DNA of 64,000 nt from Angiostrongylus vasorum. Its lineage: Eukaryota; Nematoda; Chromadorea; Rhabditida; Metastrongylidae. Of this stretch, positions 37,301 to 44,149 are shown piece by piece. Below the pieces are notes generated by a model, which saw only the letters and a list, made by a program, of their open reading frames with translations, was not told the DNA's origin and did no database searches. Location of the stretch: assembly GCA_018806985.1 (NCBI GenBank), contig JADANN010000434.1, positions 1,922,001 through 1,986,000 of the forward strand, in the 5' to 3' direction. The translations under genes and the position numbers were made by a program. Each line of letters starts with the position of its first letter. Positions within the stretch are counted from its first letter, which is position 1.

Positions 37301-40300
37301 TATTCACATGGTCATTTAGTTTGTGTGGATTTTTCCCTTTACAGATGTATTTCGCATGGTCACGAAAGTAAGAAGTTGGCACTTCCATAAACTCACGGAT
37401 TCTGCTCTATCATGAGAATTTTCTATTAAGATATTTGATGTTGTGAGTTGTAGCTGCGCTTTAGAAGACCTTCTACACAATGGATAACGTGGGTATAGTC
37501 AGAAGCCAAACGAAACGTTTTTTATTCTTACTTTTTTTTTATTGAGGAGTTGTCGGTGCCTCCCAACGTTCTACCGCCTCATCTTGGTTGGAAGGTCTTC
37601 CTAGGTGTTGGACTGCAATGTACGGCAGCACCGTCTTGGTATCAAAGTCGCATGGTGGTAATCTCCCTCTGATCCACAAGGGCTGCGACTGCCCGTGGTG
37701 GCGAAAACCTGGGGCAGGCTTTGGCCAGGCTGTACTCGGGATTCCAGGGAACCACAATGGCTTAACCAGCAAATCTCCGATAAATGGTGATTATGCTGGG
37801 GCCCGCACAACCAGTGAGGACGGGCCGTTCAAGTGTGTCAAGTGTCAAGTTGCCGGTTTTGCTATAATTGAGGGCTTTACAGCCTTAGATTAACAGGGTT
37901 CAATGCCGATTTGGGCTCTCCACATCAATCCTGTTGACGGGTGATTGCTGATGTCACTGATCAATAGAACTAGCTAGCTCGTTCGTTCCCCACCGCAGGC
38001 ACCTGCGGTCCGAAGTTTTGGAAATATCTCAGTACCATTGAGGGCTTTCTTGAACATAGTTTTATGCAAGCGAATAGAACGGTATTTCTGCAGATCGAAT
38101 TCTTAACCTTCTCATAGTTGTCAATTTTTTTTACGCACATCATGTGCAGATATTGATAGCCAATGGTGTTTGATTTTCCTTTAAGGTACAGATTGTAAAT
38201 AGGAATTAGCATTTTATAGCGACAAATTTCTATTTTAACTTTTTATTTGGTGCCTATTACAGTTTTTCAGGGCCGGGTATTATGTGAAATATAACCATAA
38301 CGATGCTGAGATATTTGTAAAACTACAGACCGCTGGTGTCAGCGGTGGGGAACGAACACGCTATTATCCTTTCCGAAGGGTAACGCGTTCACCATCACAC
38401 GGGTCTTTCGTTTCGCCCATCTTTTAGCCAGTTTTCTATATACCAGTGTCATCAGCAATCACTCGTCAACGGGATTGATCTAAGAAGCACAAATCGGCAA
38501 AGAATACCTTGCGATAAAAAAATTGTAATAGGCGGTAAATAAAAAAGTTAACATTGTGATTTCGACTACAGCGTCAGCCTAACTGGGTTCGTTGCTGATT
38601 TCGCCTCCCTAGATCAATCCCGTTGGTGGGTGACTGCCGATGGCGCTGATCGATAGAACTAGCTGAGAGCCAGGCGAAACGAAGCACGCTCATGGTGTGG
38701 TGGTGAATGCGTTAGCCCCGGAAAGGGTAATAGCGTGTTCGTTCCCCACTGCAGACACCTGAGGTCCCGAATCATATTATTTTCTTCTCATAGCTATATC
38801 GTCTTCGAATAGACTGTTTTTAAACTAATTCCACTAAAATTTTAAAGCTTTCATTTCGTCTAGGATAGCACCATTTGACATAGTCGTCATTGATACAAGG
38901 AATTTTTTAAATATTTGAAGTGCTTTATTTTAGTAGTTACAGCACTGTAACTTATCATAAAACTTTTGAATTACAGTAAATGCCATCAGCGGGACTGCGT
39001 TGAGAAGAGCTTTCAGCCGGTTGCGGTGTGCGGCGAGTACAGGTTAGCGTTTCACTATTTTATATGACTCGTCTTTGCTGTACTGTGAGGATCCCAGCAC
39101 TCCTCACATTCGATTCGTTTTTCTCGCATCCATCATCCACGAAGATCTTCCAGCTGTGGATTCCGTTGCTGCTTGAGAATTTTCATTTCATCTTGAACGT
39201 CGTAGAATGCTAGTTGAGCAATTCTCCCTGGAATCCTGAGATAGCTGGGCTGCAACGTTCCCAACTGGATTGCAGAGAACGATTTTTTCCCAGACAAGTG
39301 CGGTACCAATTCCCTGACCCCGGAGGAATGAGAGGCTTGGTTTTCCCGTGGCAGAATCGAAATAGCACCATGCTCGTGATGACGGACATCACTACCACTG
39401 TGCTACTTGTCCCTTCTACTGTGGAAGTAGTAAGAAGTATTCCAATATTTTCGCCAATGACCAAGTGGATCGCTGGATAAGTGAGAAAATGAGGGCCGCT
39501 TTGACGGTATCCAGCTGTCGGCCTAGTGCTTTATTCTAGTTCAGCAGTCCTCCCTCATCCAACTTGTATACTCGGTCAGTTAGCCTACCCTCTTTCGCGA
39601 AGCGGCGTGAAACGCAGTGAAGAACACAGTTAATAGAAAGCAGAACAGACCTTTTTAAGAAGTAAAGTTTGTGATTCCTTTTACTTGTACCTATTATAAC
39701 GACAGAGGAGCTTACACAACAAATGTGAAAGAAGTCTGTACCATAACCGAAATGCACCAGGGGAGAACTTTCTGGGAGCTATTCCGGTCACTACTTTGGG
39801 TTTCCAAGCTCCGACTTTTGAAGGATACCTAGCATCTAAACAGTTGATGTGGAAAGAGAAAATGATGCAATTGCAGTACTTTAAGTTGAAAACCTTGTTC
39901 CAAACTCGTTTTTCGTAAAAATTTTTTTTACATGGTCCATCATCACATCTGTGCGGAACCCATCACTTCTTGCATTTGATTCGTTTTCCTCGCATTCAAC
40001 GTCTACAATGCTCTTCGAACTTTTCGCATGTTGTTTCATTTGCTCATTGAGGGTTAAATCCTCCTTGTGAATGTTGTAGAACGCTGGTCGAATTAATTGT
40101 CCTTGAAATCTTGGACATAGCCGGGTTGAGGAGATCGCACATGGATTGGAAGAAGGTATTCTAGCGGGGATCGAATTAGCGCCTTTGCTTCCTAATTGTT
40201 GGCATCACTAACCACTGTACTATCCCCACCTCTTTCGTCAATAATTGATTCATGATATAGAAACCTGGATTAAAGCCTGATATACGTTAGATGTTTCATG

Positions 40301-43300
40301 TCCACTTGGAGAAATTTTTAGGAACAAATGAGATATTCGAGTGAACCTTTAATCGTTGTGAAGAAATACTATGTATCAAGACGAATAATTCATGAGAAAT
40401 GCGGAACCTCACTCGTTCCGGATAAAGACATGTACTGATTGAATGACAGACCCGAATAGGTGCGCTTGTGGGGCAGTGGTCGGAGGCGCCCTGCGACACA
40501 TACATGGGATTGATCTCCGCACACAAGGCTCATCAAGCCTTCCATCCTTCCGAAATCGGAAATTTGGCACCAGACTTGTCTGGGAGGATTACAGCGCTGG
40601 CTGGATACATTGGCAGGCCAACGCGAGTCATTGTAAGGGCCGTATATGCATTCAATCACCTCCAAACGATGCTTAATGATGTTGAATGCATGGCGCATCA
40701 CTCAGAGATTGATCAATGCCAGGGAGCTTTACCTTCGTTTTTATTGATTGGGTGATAACTAAGAATTCAAGGAAACATCACTAGAGCGAAATCCATAGTT
40801 TTTTCATGCTATGACTCAACTTTTTTACTTTTTGAATCTTCATTGCAATACAATAATTTTTGAAACCGATCGTCATTTAACCTAAATGGTAAAGTAATCA
40901 ACATGTATTTATATTGTTGAGCTTACACGAGGTTGATAGAGATGTTTATTCGGCTAATGTTTCTACGCCTTCGCCTTCATCAGAGCCGACGATCCTTGTC
41001 GACGGTCCGCAGTTGTTCCTCTTCTCAATGAGGCGTCTTGGTCTTGCGTCAAAATGGATCTTCCCTGAGCGGAGCACCTCGAATCATTGTACCTCATTGC
41101 AGTGTCTTTATAAATAGCTATCACGACTTGATTCCCATATTTAAAATTTTCCGAATTACCTAGTATTTTGTCACGTTTTCTGACCCCCCCTCCTTTTTTC
41201 TGGGCCTTTCCACTCAATTTTTAGTTTTGTTTTTCTCGTCTCGTACCATTTCCTAGTCATGTCTCTCGATATAGCTTGTACAGAGCTGAGAAAAGAGCGG
41301 ACTTTACACAAGAATATTACGCATGAATCTTTGGCTATGAGCAACTGAGGAACTGATTATTTATAATCTTAGGACTTGCTATCGTGGTCGCTGGATTAAT
41401 GCCCGGTGTGACCATGGCAAGCGGTTTTTCAACGGTGTGTGCACCGACGAGAATTGCGCCAAATCAGATTTAAATGACCAGTACTACTCGGCAATGCAAT
41501 GTCGTAGTGGAGCCGTTAGACCACATCCATCTAATCGGAAGCTGTACGTGTTCTGCCACTATGGGGTGTGGACGGAACGCGCTTGTCTGGAAAAAGAAGC
41601 GGTTTTTGACTGGAAGGTATTCATTTTTCTCTATGGCGTAAAAACAGCGGTATATGGGAAGGATTAAGTTTCTTCATTTGTTTGAAAGCAGTTTTGTGAA
41701 GCAGTAAATAGAGTGGTCCCAAGTTATTTTACGAATAACATATATCAAATTTCAGTGCTTTAGAAGGAATGTTGAATTGAAAATCGTTGATTTCCACCGG
41801 GAAAACAGACGATTGTAAATTGAACATGCAGTTAAGGCTTGGCAGTTTGTTTAGGAACTACTGGAACTATCAACCATAATGATACTGAGATATTTGCAAA
41901 ACTCCGGACGGCAGGTGTCTGCGGTGGGGAACGAACGCGGTATTACGTTTTCTGGGGGCTAATGCGTTCACCACCACACTATGTGGCTCATTCGTTTCGC
42001 CTGTCTCTCAGCCAGCTCTATCGATTAGTGCCATCAGCAGTTACCCGCCAACGGGATTGATCTCGGCTAGTTTTCTATCGATCAGTGCCATTCGGAGTTT
42101 TGCAAATATATCAGCATCACTGTGGTTGCATTTCACATCATACCGTGCCGTTAAAAATTGTAGTAGGCAGCAAGTAAAGAGTTAGCATATTTGAACTATC
42201 ACTTTATCAAAATTCCTATTCTGTGTGGGCTTTAAAGTACTGTCAAAATGAAAACTTGAAATAGTCGAAAATAAATATAAGATTGGATCTAAACTTGTTA
42301 ATCCTTTAGTAGCTCTCGGCGTTGATCAATCCCTGAGGCATGCGCCGTGTATTCGACTTCATTAATCATCGTTTGGAGATGATTGAATGCAAATCTGGCC
42401 TTTACAATGACTCGCGGTCGCCTATCGATGTATCGAGCCAGTACTGCTATCCTCCCAGACAAGTCTGGTACCAACTTGCCGTCTCCAGAGGGATGGAAGG
42501 CTTGGTGGGCCATTTGCGCGGAGATCGATTCCGCGTGTGTGTTGCAGGGCGCCTCTGACCACTGCGGTACACGCGCCTTTTTTTATTCCTTATGAACTAT
42601 TGTTGTTATCAGTATCTTCTTAAATTATTCAGGTCAAAAGAAATGTTATTATTATTACCTGTGGTGAGTCCAGTAAACGTGCTATTCAACAATACAAGAG
42701 ATCCTACATTTATAAATTCGTGCGAGTGTGCGAAGCAGTCTTTACTAAATTGTTGTTAACAACTCGATGACGGGAGTACCTGACGATGTGTTGTTTTTCA
42801 ATGTATCTAACTATTATTCTAAATTTGGCATCTTTCTAGCACGTTCTTGATGTTCGTTTTCTTCCCAGCTGTAAAGACATCAACCTGGAGGAATGAATCA
42901 TCTGTAATTCATACAGTGGGAAGAATGAGGGAATAATAACGAGAAAAGAGTTCGGACTAAGTCGACTAGATAGCTTAACATAGACATTTTCGGCTTCAAA
43001 ATGTCAATAGTTGTCTGGTTTTTACGGTTTTTTACACATACGGATTGGTATCTTATGCTTTTTGTTCTTTTAGTTTTGATCCTTTGATTTTCGGGTTACT
43101 CTAGATACTCGGATGCACAGCAGTTTACCATGTAGCTCCTATCGAAGACTATAAGCCGCGATGCTATGAAGGTGACACAAAGGCTGTACCCCGATACTGC
43201 TCACTCTACGAGGAATGTGTGTATGGTAAATGGGTGATGAACGCTTGCCCATATGGCCAAATGTTCCACAATGGATACTGTGTGGAGGGAAATTGTTATG

Positions 43301-44149
43301 GGGATTCGCTATATTGCCGAGAATCATCGGGCGTAAATGGCTACCGAAGAGTACCACATGATTGTTCCAAGTACTATCAGTGTGTTCATGGTAAAGTTGA
43401 TTCAGTGCTTCTGTGATCTGCTAGGGAAGCAAAAATATTTGGCTGGCGAATATCGTGGCGGAAATCTATCCCTCAGCACGGTCTACTTCTTTAGGAAAGG
43501 TGGAAACCTATTTTGCAGAAATCGTGAAGGGTTTTTTGCTGTCAGTATGATGGTTCTTAGTTACAATTTGTTGAAGTTCTTGAATCACATGAGCATCTTT
43601 GCTGTGTCCGAAATCCAGGGAAGCTCATCTTTTGAGCATCAGCATAGTTCTGTCCAGTTCTAAGCCAATTTTTGACCACCTACAGCTCTGATGCAGTCGT
43701 GATTACGACCACAAACACTCTTCACCCTTTCCCTGTCGAAGAGATATTTGTCACTATGGTTAGAATTCTGCCATGGTGACTACATTTTCTGACTTTGATT
43801 TATTTATAACTAGATTCTGGAATAGAAACGTCGTGGTGATTATCGACTCAGGTGGCCTTCTTTTATGGTTATCTACTCTCTGAGCGTTGTTTGCCTTCAA
43901 TTTAACATCTAGAAATAACTCATTGCCACGGTGACCCATCAATCTTCACCAAAATGACGTAACAAGTTTTTTGATGCTTAAGGCGTTATTTTTCCATCTC
44001 TTTTAACATTGAACTGCCTTATTATTTCAGGAAAATGGGTGAAGCGACCGTGTGCTCCAGGCACAGTATTTAATGAACGGATTTCCATCTGCGATCACGC
44101 TACGAATGTGCCAGAATGCGGTGGAAGACATTACGTAGCCAGTACTTAA
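3301..44149 (+). CDS. Secreted multi-domain chitin-binding (peritrophin-A) protein, CBD-1-like, 19 exons
   Basis: Reconstructed exons: 3301-3352, 20240-20391, 21343-21441, 21998-22130, 24809-25007, 25066-25183, 25532-25783, 27871-28068, 28701-28793, 30031-30145, 30421-30580, 30731-30933, 31119-33359, 36827-36928, 36982-37034, 38977-39042, 41373-41616, 43105-43390, 44031-44149 (stop TAA). All junctions keep phase. Exon 1 encodes a signal peptide ([17 protein letters not shown]). About nine six-Cys chitin-binding domains precede the Pro-rich repeat exon and five follow it, with family hallmarks such as CHEYYEC, CAAYYEC, CSKYYQC and CPAGYIY. Such domains bind chitin outside the cell; C. elegans CBD-1 (many such domains) organises the eggshell vitelline layer, and an equivalent role is inferred here. 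The length is about 1,627 codons, but the exons sum to 3n+1 because of indels at 31.65-31.71 kb: either an assembly error in the repeat or a real disruption. Less certain points are exon 1 (16.9 kb away), the exon 3 donor (a longer reading to about 21500 exists but loses phase), the exon 6 donor, the exon 7 acceptor and the exon 11 acceptor. Confidence 0.8.
3415..3700. repeat. AT / TATACA microsatellite
   Basis: A pure (AT)n run at 3417-3449 is followed by about 180 bases of TATACA/CATATA-type repeats. All six frames stay open as Tyr/Ile/Met/His strings because of the repeat; none is a gene. Confidence 0.95.
3701..3947 (+). mobile_element. SINE-A copy with internal deletion
   Basis: The box A part GGCGCGTGTAGCGCA joins directly to the body (GGGCCCACCAAGCC), so about 45 bases including box B are missing. 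A direct duplication AGAAGGATAG lies near 3837. Confidence 0.8.
3948..4302 (-). mobile_element. SINE-B copy
   Basis: It abuts SINE-A tail to tail at about 3947. The head at the right end has box B TGGTTAGATCCC on the minus strand and is followed directly by an AT run. Confidence 0.75.
4303..4352. repeat. (AT)n microsatellite
   Basis: A run of alternating TA of about 47 bases directly after the SINE-B head. Confidence 0.95.
4353..5546. other. Intronic sequence, no feature recognised
   Basis: Part of intron 1 of the chitin-binding gene. Short open frames occur on both strands, but none has splice context or a recognisable motif. Confidence 0.5.
5547..5826 (+). mobile_element. SINE-A copy
   Basis: The head GGCGTGTGTAGAGCAGTGGT has box B diverged to GGTTCGATCC. 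The tail ends GAGCTTTATCC followed by a T run. It lies 270 bases upstream of the START-gene start codon. Confidence 0.8.
6096..11012 (+). CDS. StAR-type START domain lipid-transfer protein, 5 exons
   Basis: Exons 6096-6152, 6551-6718, 7064-7198, 7739-7878 and 10799-11012 join in phase to 237 residues ending at TAG. The protein is almost entirely one START domain, a hydrophobic cavity that carries a single sterol or lipid between membranes. Family landmarks are [36 protein letters not shown] and [13 protein letters not shown]. The last two correspond to the PEQKG and SIDLKG-LP-IN segments of vertebrate StAR/STARD3. There is no signal peptide, mitochondrial leader or MENTAL membrane domain, so a soluble cytosolic protein is expected. 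The acceptor TTTACAG ending at 6084 is 11 bases before ATG and suggests trans-splicing. The gene sits inside intron 1 of the chitin-binding gene on the same strand. Its introns hold a SINE-A (7385) and a repeat D copy (8725). The ligand cannot be told from sequence. Confidence 0.88.
7385..7668 (+). mobile_element. SINE-A copy in START-gene intron 3
   Basis: Full length. Box A is TGGCGCAGTGGTCAGAGGCG and box B is GAGATCGATCTCG. It lies between START exons 3 and 4, so it is transcribed with the gene. Confidence 0.85.
7879..8724. other. START-gene intron 4, left part, nothing recognised
   Basis: From the exon 4 donor GTAAGTG to the repeat D copy I see no coding motif or repeat-family match. Confidence 0.5.
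8725..9070 (+). repeat. Repeat D copy 1
   Basis: A dispersed repeat of about 350 bases, recognisable by GGGTCCCAGCATAATC at its start, CCCTGGAGTCCCGAGGTCAG internally and CCGACACACAGGAACAC near the end. Three other copies are in the window. An open frame (8632-9051) through it is not conserved in the other copies. Confidence 0.75.
9120..10740. other. START-gene intron 4, right part, unassigned
   Basis: About 1.6 kb with short open frames on both strands, the longest on the minus strand at 9914-10204 and 10419-10718. Codon texture suggests an old decayed element, but no motif is identifiable. Confidence 0.35.
11215..11590 (-). repeat. Repeat D copy 2
   Basis: Inverted relative to copy 1. The plus strand reads GGTGTCGGGCTGC near 11267 and ends with GCCCGCACAACCAGTGATGA near 11551. 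It lies 200 bases after the START-gene stop. Confidence 0.75.
11591..12110. other. Intron 1 sequence, no feature recognised
   Basis: Lies between repeat D and the RTE remnant. No ORF or repeat-family match could be supported. Confidence 0.4.
12111..13463 (+). pseudogene. RTE-type non-LTR reverse transcriptase, 5'-truncated, two stops
   Basis: One frame runs from about 12190 to 13463 with only two internal stops: TAA at 12528-12530, where VRQGD would normally read (CAA to TAA), and TGA at 13230-13232. RT motifs in order are [36 protein letters not shown], the catalytic [22 protein letters not shown] and SYIYLGREI. The C-terminal region has [12 protein letters not shown] and AAGRPPTRC, typical of nematode RTE elements. 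The N-terminal endonuclease is missing, as in most 5'-truncated LINE copies. It is dead but young, since apart from the two stops the frame is open. It lies in intron 1 of the chitin-binding gene. Confidence 0.88.
13690..14088 (-). mobile_element. SINE-B copy, diverged
   Basis: The body is recognisable by CATCTATCATCCACGAAGG and CAGAAGTCTGGTG. The head at the right end has box B TGATTCAACCC on the minus strand. A short GC-rich insertion lies near 14015. Confidence 0.65.
14316..14578 (-). mobile_element. SINE-A copy
   Basis: Head at the right end (minus strand GGCGCATTGGTCGGAGGC; box B GGGATCGATCCCC). The standard body and tail start at AGAGCTGTTGCC. Confidence 0.8.
14655..15140 (-). pseudogene. 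RTE reverse transcriptase fragment
   Basis: Minus-strand translation gives pieces matching the RTE at 12.1 kb: [19 protein letters not shown], then [20 protein letters not shown]. The FADD region near 14965 and the ISPK-like segment near 15075 lie in shifted frames. Several stops and frameshifts make this much older than the plus-strand copy. It ends beside a PLE-like terminus (about 15130-15200). Confidence 0.75.
15470..15830 (+). repeat. Repeat D copy 3
   Basis: It shares CCCCAGCATAATC, CCCGAGGTCGGCCTGG and CCAACACCTAGGAACA with the other copies. Confidence 0.75.
15831..16340. other. Intron 1 sequence, no feature recognised
   Basis: A minus-strand open frame (15678-16157) spans the end of repeat D into this segment. 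It has hydrophobic patches but no splice or motif support. Confidence 0.35.
16353..16628 (+). CDS. Possible small secreted or membrane-anchored protein, or first exon
   Basis: A TATAAAA at 16341-16347 lies just before ATG. The frame encodes a hydrophobic segment (about residues 33-49, [17 protein letters not shown]) followed by a polar tail. A good donor (ACG|GTAAGC) lies in frame near 16601, so the last eight codons may be intron. The frame has no recognisable family and no second exon I could identify. Lying in intron 1 of the chitin-binding gene, it would be a second nested gene if real. A chance ORF remains likely. Confidence 0.22.
   Translation: MEYAFARLAYSRQNMRYSVCVVSLHLKGFLTALGIFRFFIIIGILPIVHTQIHINRDWSDVKKMQKSSSTEEIGSQQAEQFYGKLTARFLH
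17117..17422 (+). mobile_element. SINE-B-like copy with SINE-A-like box A
   Basis: The head CCCAGGTAGCGCAGTGGTGG resembles the SINE-A box A, and the body (GGTACCAGACCTGTCTGTG, then CTCGCTCCCATTCACAG) is SINE-B type. Box B is GCCCGGTTCCATCACG. Confidence 0.65.
17841..18126 (+). mobile_element. SINE-A copy
   Basis: Box A GTGGCGCAGCGGTCGGAGAC, box B TTATCGATCCCC. The tail ends with TTTATCCTTTATCC. Confidence 0.85.
18127..18600. other. Intron 1 sequence, no feature recognised
   Basis: A plus-strand open frame at 18139-18405 is hydrophobic and AT-rich, without splice context. Confidence 0.4.
18613..19470 (+). mobile_element. Decayed PLE fragment split by a SINE-C insertion
   Basis: The left part (18613-18836) encodes an RT stretch ([20 protein letters not shown]) homologous to the first PLE. 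The right part (19081-19320) encodes the endonuclease C-terminus ([17 protein letters not shown]). A degenerate 3' terminal repeat follows at 19380-19470 (GCCGAAACGG hammerhead remnant). SINE-C lies between the two halves. Confidence 0.7.
18837..19080 (+). mobile_element. SINE-C copy inserted in PLE fragment
   Basis: The tRNA-like core is TAGTGTGGTGGTGAACGCG (box A) and GCGCGTTCGTTCCCCACC (box B, one mismatch). It starts with the family 5' sequence CTACAGCCTCAGCTTAACTG and ends at ATCTCAGCATCATTGTAG. Confidence 0.8.
19685..19930 (-). mobile_element. SINE-C copy
   Basis: The 3' end (minus sense) starts at ACAATGATGCTGAGATATTT. The head lies near 19740-19800. The 5' part past CAGTGCCATTC is rearranged and runs into a second 3'-end piece (TTGCTAATATCAGCATTATT). 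Confidence 0.7.
20542..20826 (+). mobile_element. SINE-A copy
   Basis: It lies in intron 2 of the chitin-binding gene, about 150 bases after exon 2. Box A is TGGCGCAGTTGTCGGAGGCG. A small duplication (GGGAAGATGGGAGGATAG) lies near 20665. Confidence 0.8.
21110..21300 (-). repeat. SINE-C-related degenerate copy
   Basis: It contains AAGAATGCTGAGATTTGAGG and, on the minus strand, TTGGCGCAGTTGCTGGTTCGAA, a tRNA-like box A fused directly to box B. Most of the SINE-C interior is missing. Confidence 0.4.
21533..21890 (+). mobile_element. SINE-B copy in intron 3
   Basis: Head AGCGGGTAGTCGTAGTGATG; box B region diverged (GGCTTAACCC). The body CCGGGAAAAATCACTCTTTG is typical. Confidence 0.7.
22437..22470 (-). 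ncRNA. Hammerhead-like core, left arm
   Basis: The minus strand reads CTGAAGA-A-GGCGGTACTGCC-GAAA-CATC, with a 3-bp GGC/GCC stem II and intact GAAA. Confidence 0.55.
23209..23243 (+). ncRNA. Hammerhead-like core, right arm
   Basis: Plus strand CTGAAGA-A-GGCGGTACTGCC-AAAA-CGTC. The first base of GAAA is mutated to A. Confidence 0.45.
23333..23510 (-). mobile_element. SINE-C copy, target of the fold-back insertion
   Basis: The 3' end sequence GATGCTGAGATATTTACAAAA continues to the head (CACCATGCAGGTCC). Its outermost bases (TCACAGTGATGCTG) are found at 22284-22297, on the other side of the inserted element. Confidence 0.7.
23882..24162 (+). mobile_element. SINE-A copy
   Basis: Box A TGGCGCAGTGGTCGGAGACG, box B GGCATCGATCCCC. 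It lies in intron 4 of the chitin-binding gene. The CGACGACG near 24111 is a small local expansion. Confidence 0.85.
24417..24686 (-). mobile_element. SINE-A copy
   Basis: Inverted relative to the copy 260 bases upstream, so the pair could form a hairpin in the pre-mRNA. It ends 120 bases before exon 5. Confidence 0.85.
25203..25440 (-). mobile_element. SINE-C copy in intron 6
   Basis: It begins ATAATGATGCTAAGATATTT right after exon 6, so nearly all of the 348-base intron 6 is SINE-C. Confidence 0.8.
25875..26105 (+). mobile_element. SINE-A copy, old
   Basis: Head GTGAATAGCGCACTGGTTAA, box B GTTTCGATCGC, body GGTACCAGACTTGTCTGATA. The tail is lost. Confidence 0.65.
26180..26449 (-). mobile_element. 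SINE-A copy
   Basis: Head at right (minus GGCGCGTGTGGCGCATTGG). Tail at left GCTCTCGGCGTTGATCAATC in plus sense. Confidence 0.85.
26450..27074. other. Intron 7 sequence, no feature recognised
   Basis: A plus-strand frame (26715-26951) and its minus shadow show no motif or splice context. Confidence 0.4.
27075..27335 (+). mobile_element. SINE-B copy lacking its tRNA head
   Basis: It starts at CTCCCCATCCTGGCTCACGA, with central module AAATTACTGGCGGACTTGTC and body through TGGAACGATGAATGCAAGG. Confidence 0.65.
27421..27702 (+). mobile_element. SINE-A copy, diverged
   Basis: The head is worn (GGAGCGGGTTAGAGGTGCCC) but box B GAGGTTCAATCC is good. The tail ends GAACGCTTTGCC. Confidence 0.7.
28187..28452 (+). 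mobile_element. SINE-A copy in intron 8
   Basis: Box A GTGTGGCTCAGTGGTCGG. About 20 bases around ATTGTAAAGGCC are missing. It starts 120 bases after the exon 8 donor. Confidence 0.8.
28903..28992 (+). mobile_element. SINE-C 3' fragment
   Basis: Only the 3' end is present: AATACCTCAGC, then ATACCCTGCC and the AGACAGTAAGTAAAAAGG tail. It lies 110 bases after exon 9. Confidence 0.6.
29118..29483 (+). mobile_element. SINE-B body of a SINE-B/SINE-A chimera
   Basis: SINE-B head (GTGATAGTGCTTATTATGAG) and body end at CACAGTAGATGTGAAGG and run straight into a SINE-A tail. Confidence 0.7.
29484..29535 (+). mobile_element. SINE-A 3' tail fused to SINE-B
   Basis: The GTGCATCCCTCAGGGATTGA tail of SINE-A follows the SINE-B body with no gap, so either the chimera was copied as a unit or the insertion shed its head. 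Confidence 0.65.
29536..30030. other. Intron 9 sequence, no feature recognised
   Basis: Runs up to the clean acceptor TTTTCTTTAG at 30021-30030. No repeat-family match. Confidence 0.4.
31119..33359 (+). repeat. Pro-rich tandem repeat exon (exon 13) with internal frame break
   Basis: After a domain-closing stretch ([12 protein letters not shown]), about 24 units of 90 bp follow. Each unit is two 15-residue halves of the type [15 protein letters not shown] and [15 protein letters not shown]. The array is acidic/basic alternating and probably disordered, acting as a linker between the two chitin-binding blocks. Frame 31121 runs to a TGA at 31697; frame +1 (31788-33374) carries the rest. Compared with sister units, one C is missing at about 31649 (GAGATGAGCC for GAGACTGAGCC), an A is added at about 31700 and a C at about 31706. 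Near-identical units make an assembly error plausible. Confidence 0.85.
33765..33865 (-). mobile_element. SINE-C 3' fragment
   Basis: Contains TTTATTTACTGCCTATTC, CATGACAGGGTGTTACC and ACGCTGAGGTGTG in minus sense. It abuts the inverted PLE. Confidence 0.55.
33886..36240 (-). mobile_element. Penelope-like element, near complete but multiply broken
   Basis: Read on the minus strand: an N-terminal PLE region at 36183-35650 ([20 protein letters not shown]), RT pieces at 35540-34690 and the endonuclease C-terminus at 34302-34100 ([10 protein letters not shown], then [15 protein letters not shown]). The RT pieces include [13 protein letters not shown], where YIDD has decayed to RINY, and the [23 protein letters not shown] stretch. 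The GIY-YIG core is deleted around 34310-34430. It occupies most of intron 13 of the chitin-binding gene. Confidence 0.8.
36395..36429 (-). ncRNA. Hammerhead-like core, degenerate
   Basis: The minus strand has CTGCGAAG for CTGANGA, then GCGAAATCCGC and GAAA-TGTC. The core A6 is lost, so it is probably inactive. Confidence 0.35.
36624..36660 (+). ncRNA. Hammerhead-like core, degenerate
   Basis: Plus strand CTGAGTGAAGCG, then AAATCCGCC-GAAA-CGTC. An inserted T breaks CTGANGA. Confidence 0.35.
37087..37540. other. Intron 15, left part, no feature recognised
   Basis: From the exon 15 donor to repeat D. No coding or repeat signal. Confidence 0.4.
37548..37860 (-). repeat. Repeat D copy 4
   Basis: The most complete copy. 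On the minus strand it runs from TTGACACACTTGAACGGCCC to ACAACTCCTCAATAAA and ends in an A run, which suggests an RNA-mediated origin. Confidence 0.75.
37866..38042 (+). mobile_element. SINE-C copy with internal deletion
   Basis: The 5' part jumps from AATAGAACTAGCTAG directly to CTCGTTCGTTCCCCACC, losing box A. Confidence 0.7.
38270..38540 (-). mobile_element. SINE-C copy, left of a head-to-head pair
   Basis: Minus-sense head near 38350-38420. Its 5' flank carries GCGATAAAAAAATTGTAATA, a copy of the family 3' tail. Confidence 0.75.
38555..38775 (+). mobile_element. SINE-C copy, right of a head-to-head pair
   Basis: It begins GTGATTTCGACTACAGCGTC and ends at GACACCTGAGGTCCCGAATC, just short of the usual 3' end. 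Confidence 0.75.
39049..39412 (-). mobile_element. SINE-B copy at the exon 16 donor
   Basis: It starts within ten bases of the exon 16 donor (GTTAGCG at 39043). Box B on the minus strand is TATTTCGATTCTG. Confidence 0.75.
39413..39925. other. Intron 16 sequence, no feature recognised
   Basis: Lies between two SINE-B copies. No ORF with context. Confidence 0.4.
39926..40228 (-). mobile_element. SINE-B copy, shortened
   Basis: The central module CAGACTTGTC is missing; the body jumps from ATTGGAAGAAGG to CTAGCGGGGATCGAATTAGC (box B). Confidence 0.65.
40460..40742 (+). mobile_element. SINE-A copy
   Basis: Box A TGGGGCAGTGGTCGGAGGCG, box B GGGATTGATCTCC. Confidence 0.8.
40860..41160 (-). mobile_element. 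PLE-type terminus, different subfamily
   Basis: It contains TGTTGAGCTTACACGAGG (the inverse of the CCTCGTGT-TCAACA end motif) and a hammerhead-like core at 40952-40987. A related end without a core lies at 15130-15200. Confidence 0.5.
40952..40987 (-). ncRNA. Hammerhead-like core with canonical CUGAUGA
   Basis: The minus strand reads GGCTCTGATGA-A-GGCGAAGGCGTA-GAAA-CATTAGCC. CUGAUGA and GAAA are both exact, and GGCT/AGCC can pair at the ends. Stem II is imperfect. Confidence 0.5.
41866..42175 (-). mobile_element. SINE-C copy with a second partial head
   Basis: The first unit ends at CCGCCAACGGGATTGATCTC, then GGCTAGTTTTCTATCGATCA restarts and reaches another GCATCACTGTGG 3' end. This is a partial tandem. 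Confidence 0.7.
42310..42578 (-). mobile_element. SINE-A copy
   Basis: Head at right (minus GGCGCGTGTACCGCAGTGG). It lies in intron 17. Confidence 0.85.
42600..43104. other. Intron 17, right part, no feature recognised
   Basis: AT-rich sequence ending at the acceptor ACTCTAG (43104). Confidence 0.4.
43391..44030. other. Intron 18, repeat-free
   Basis: The frame stays open in from exon 18 for only a few codons past the donor GTAAAG. No repeat is seen. Confidence 0.45.
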
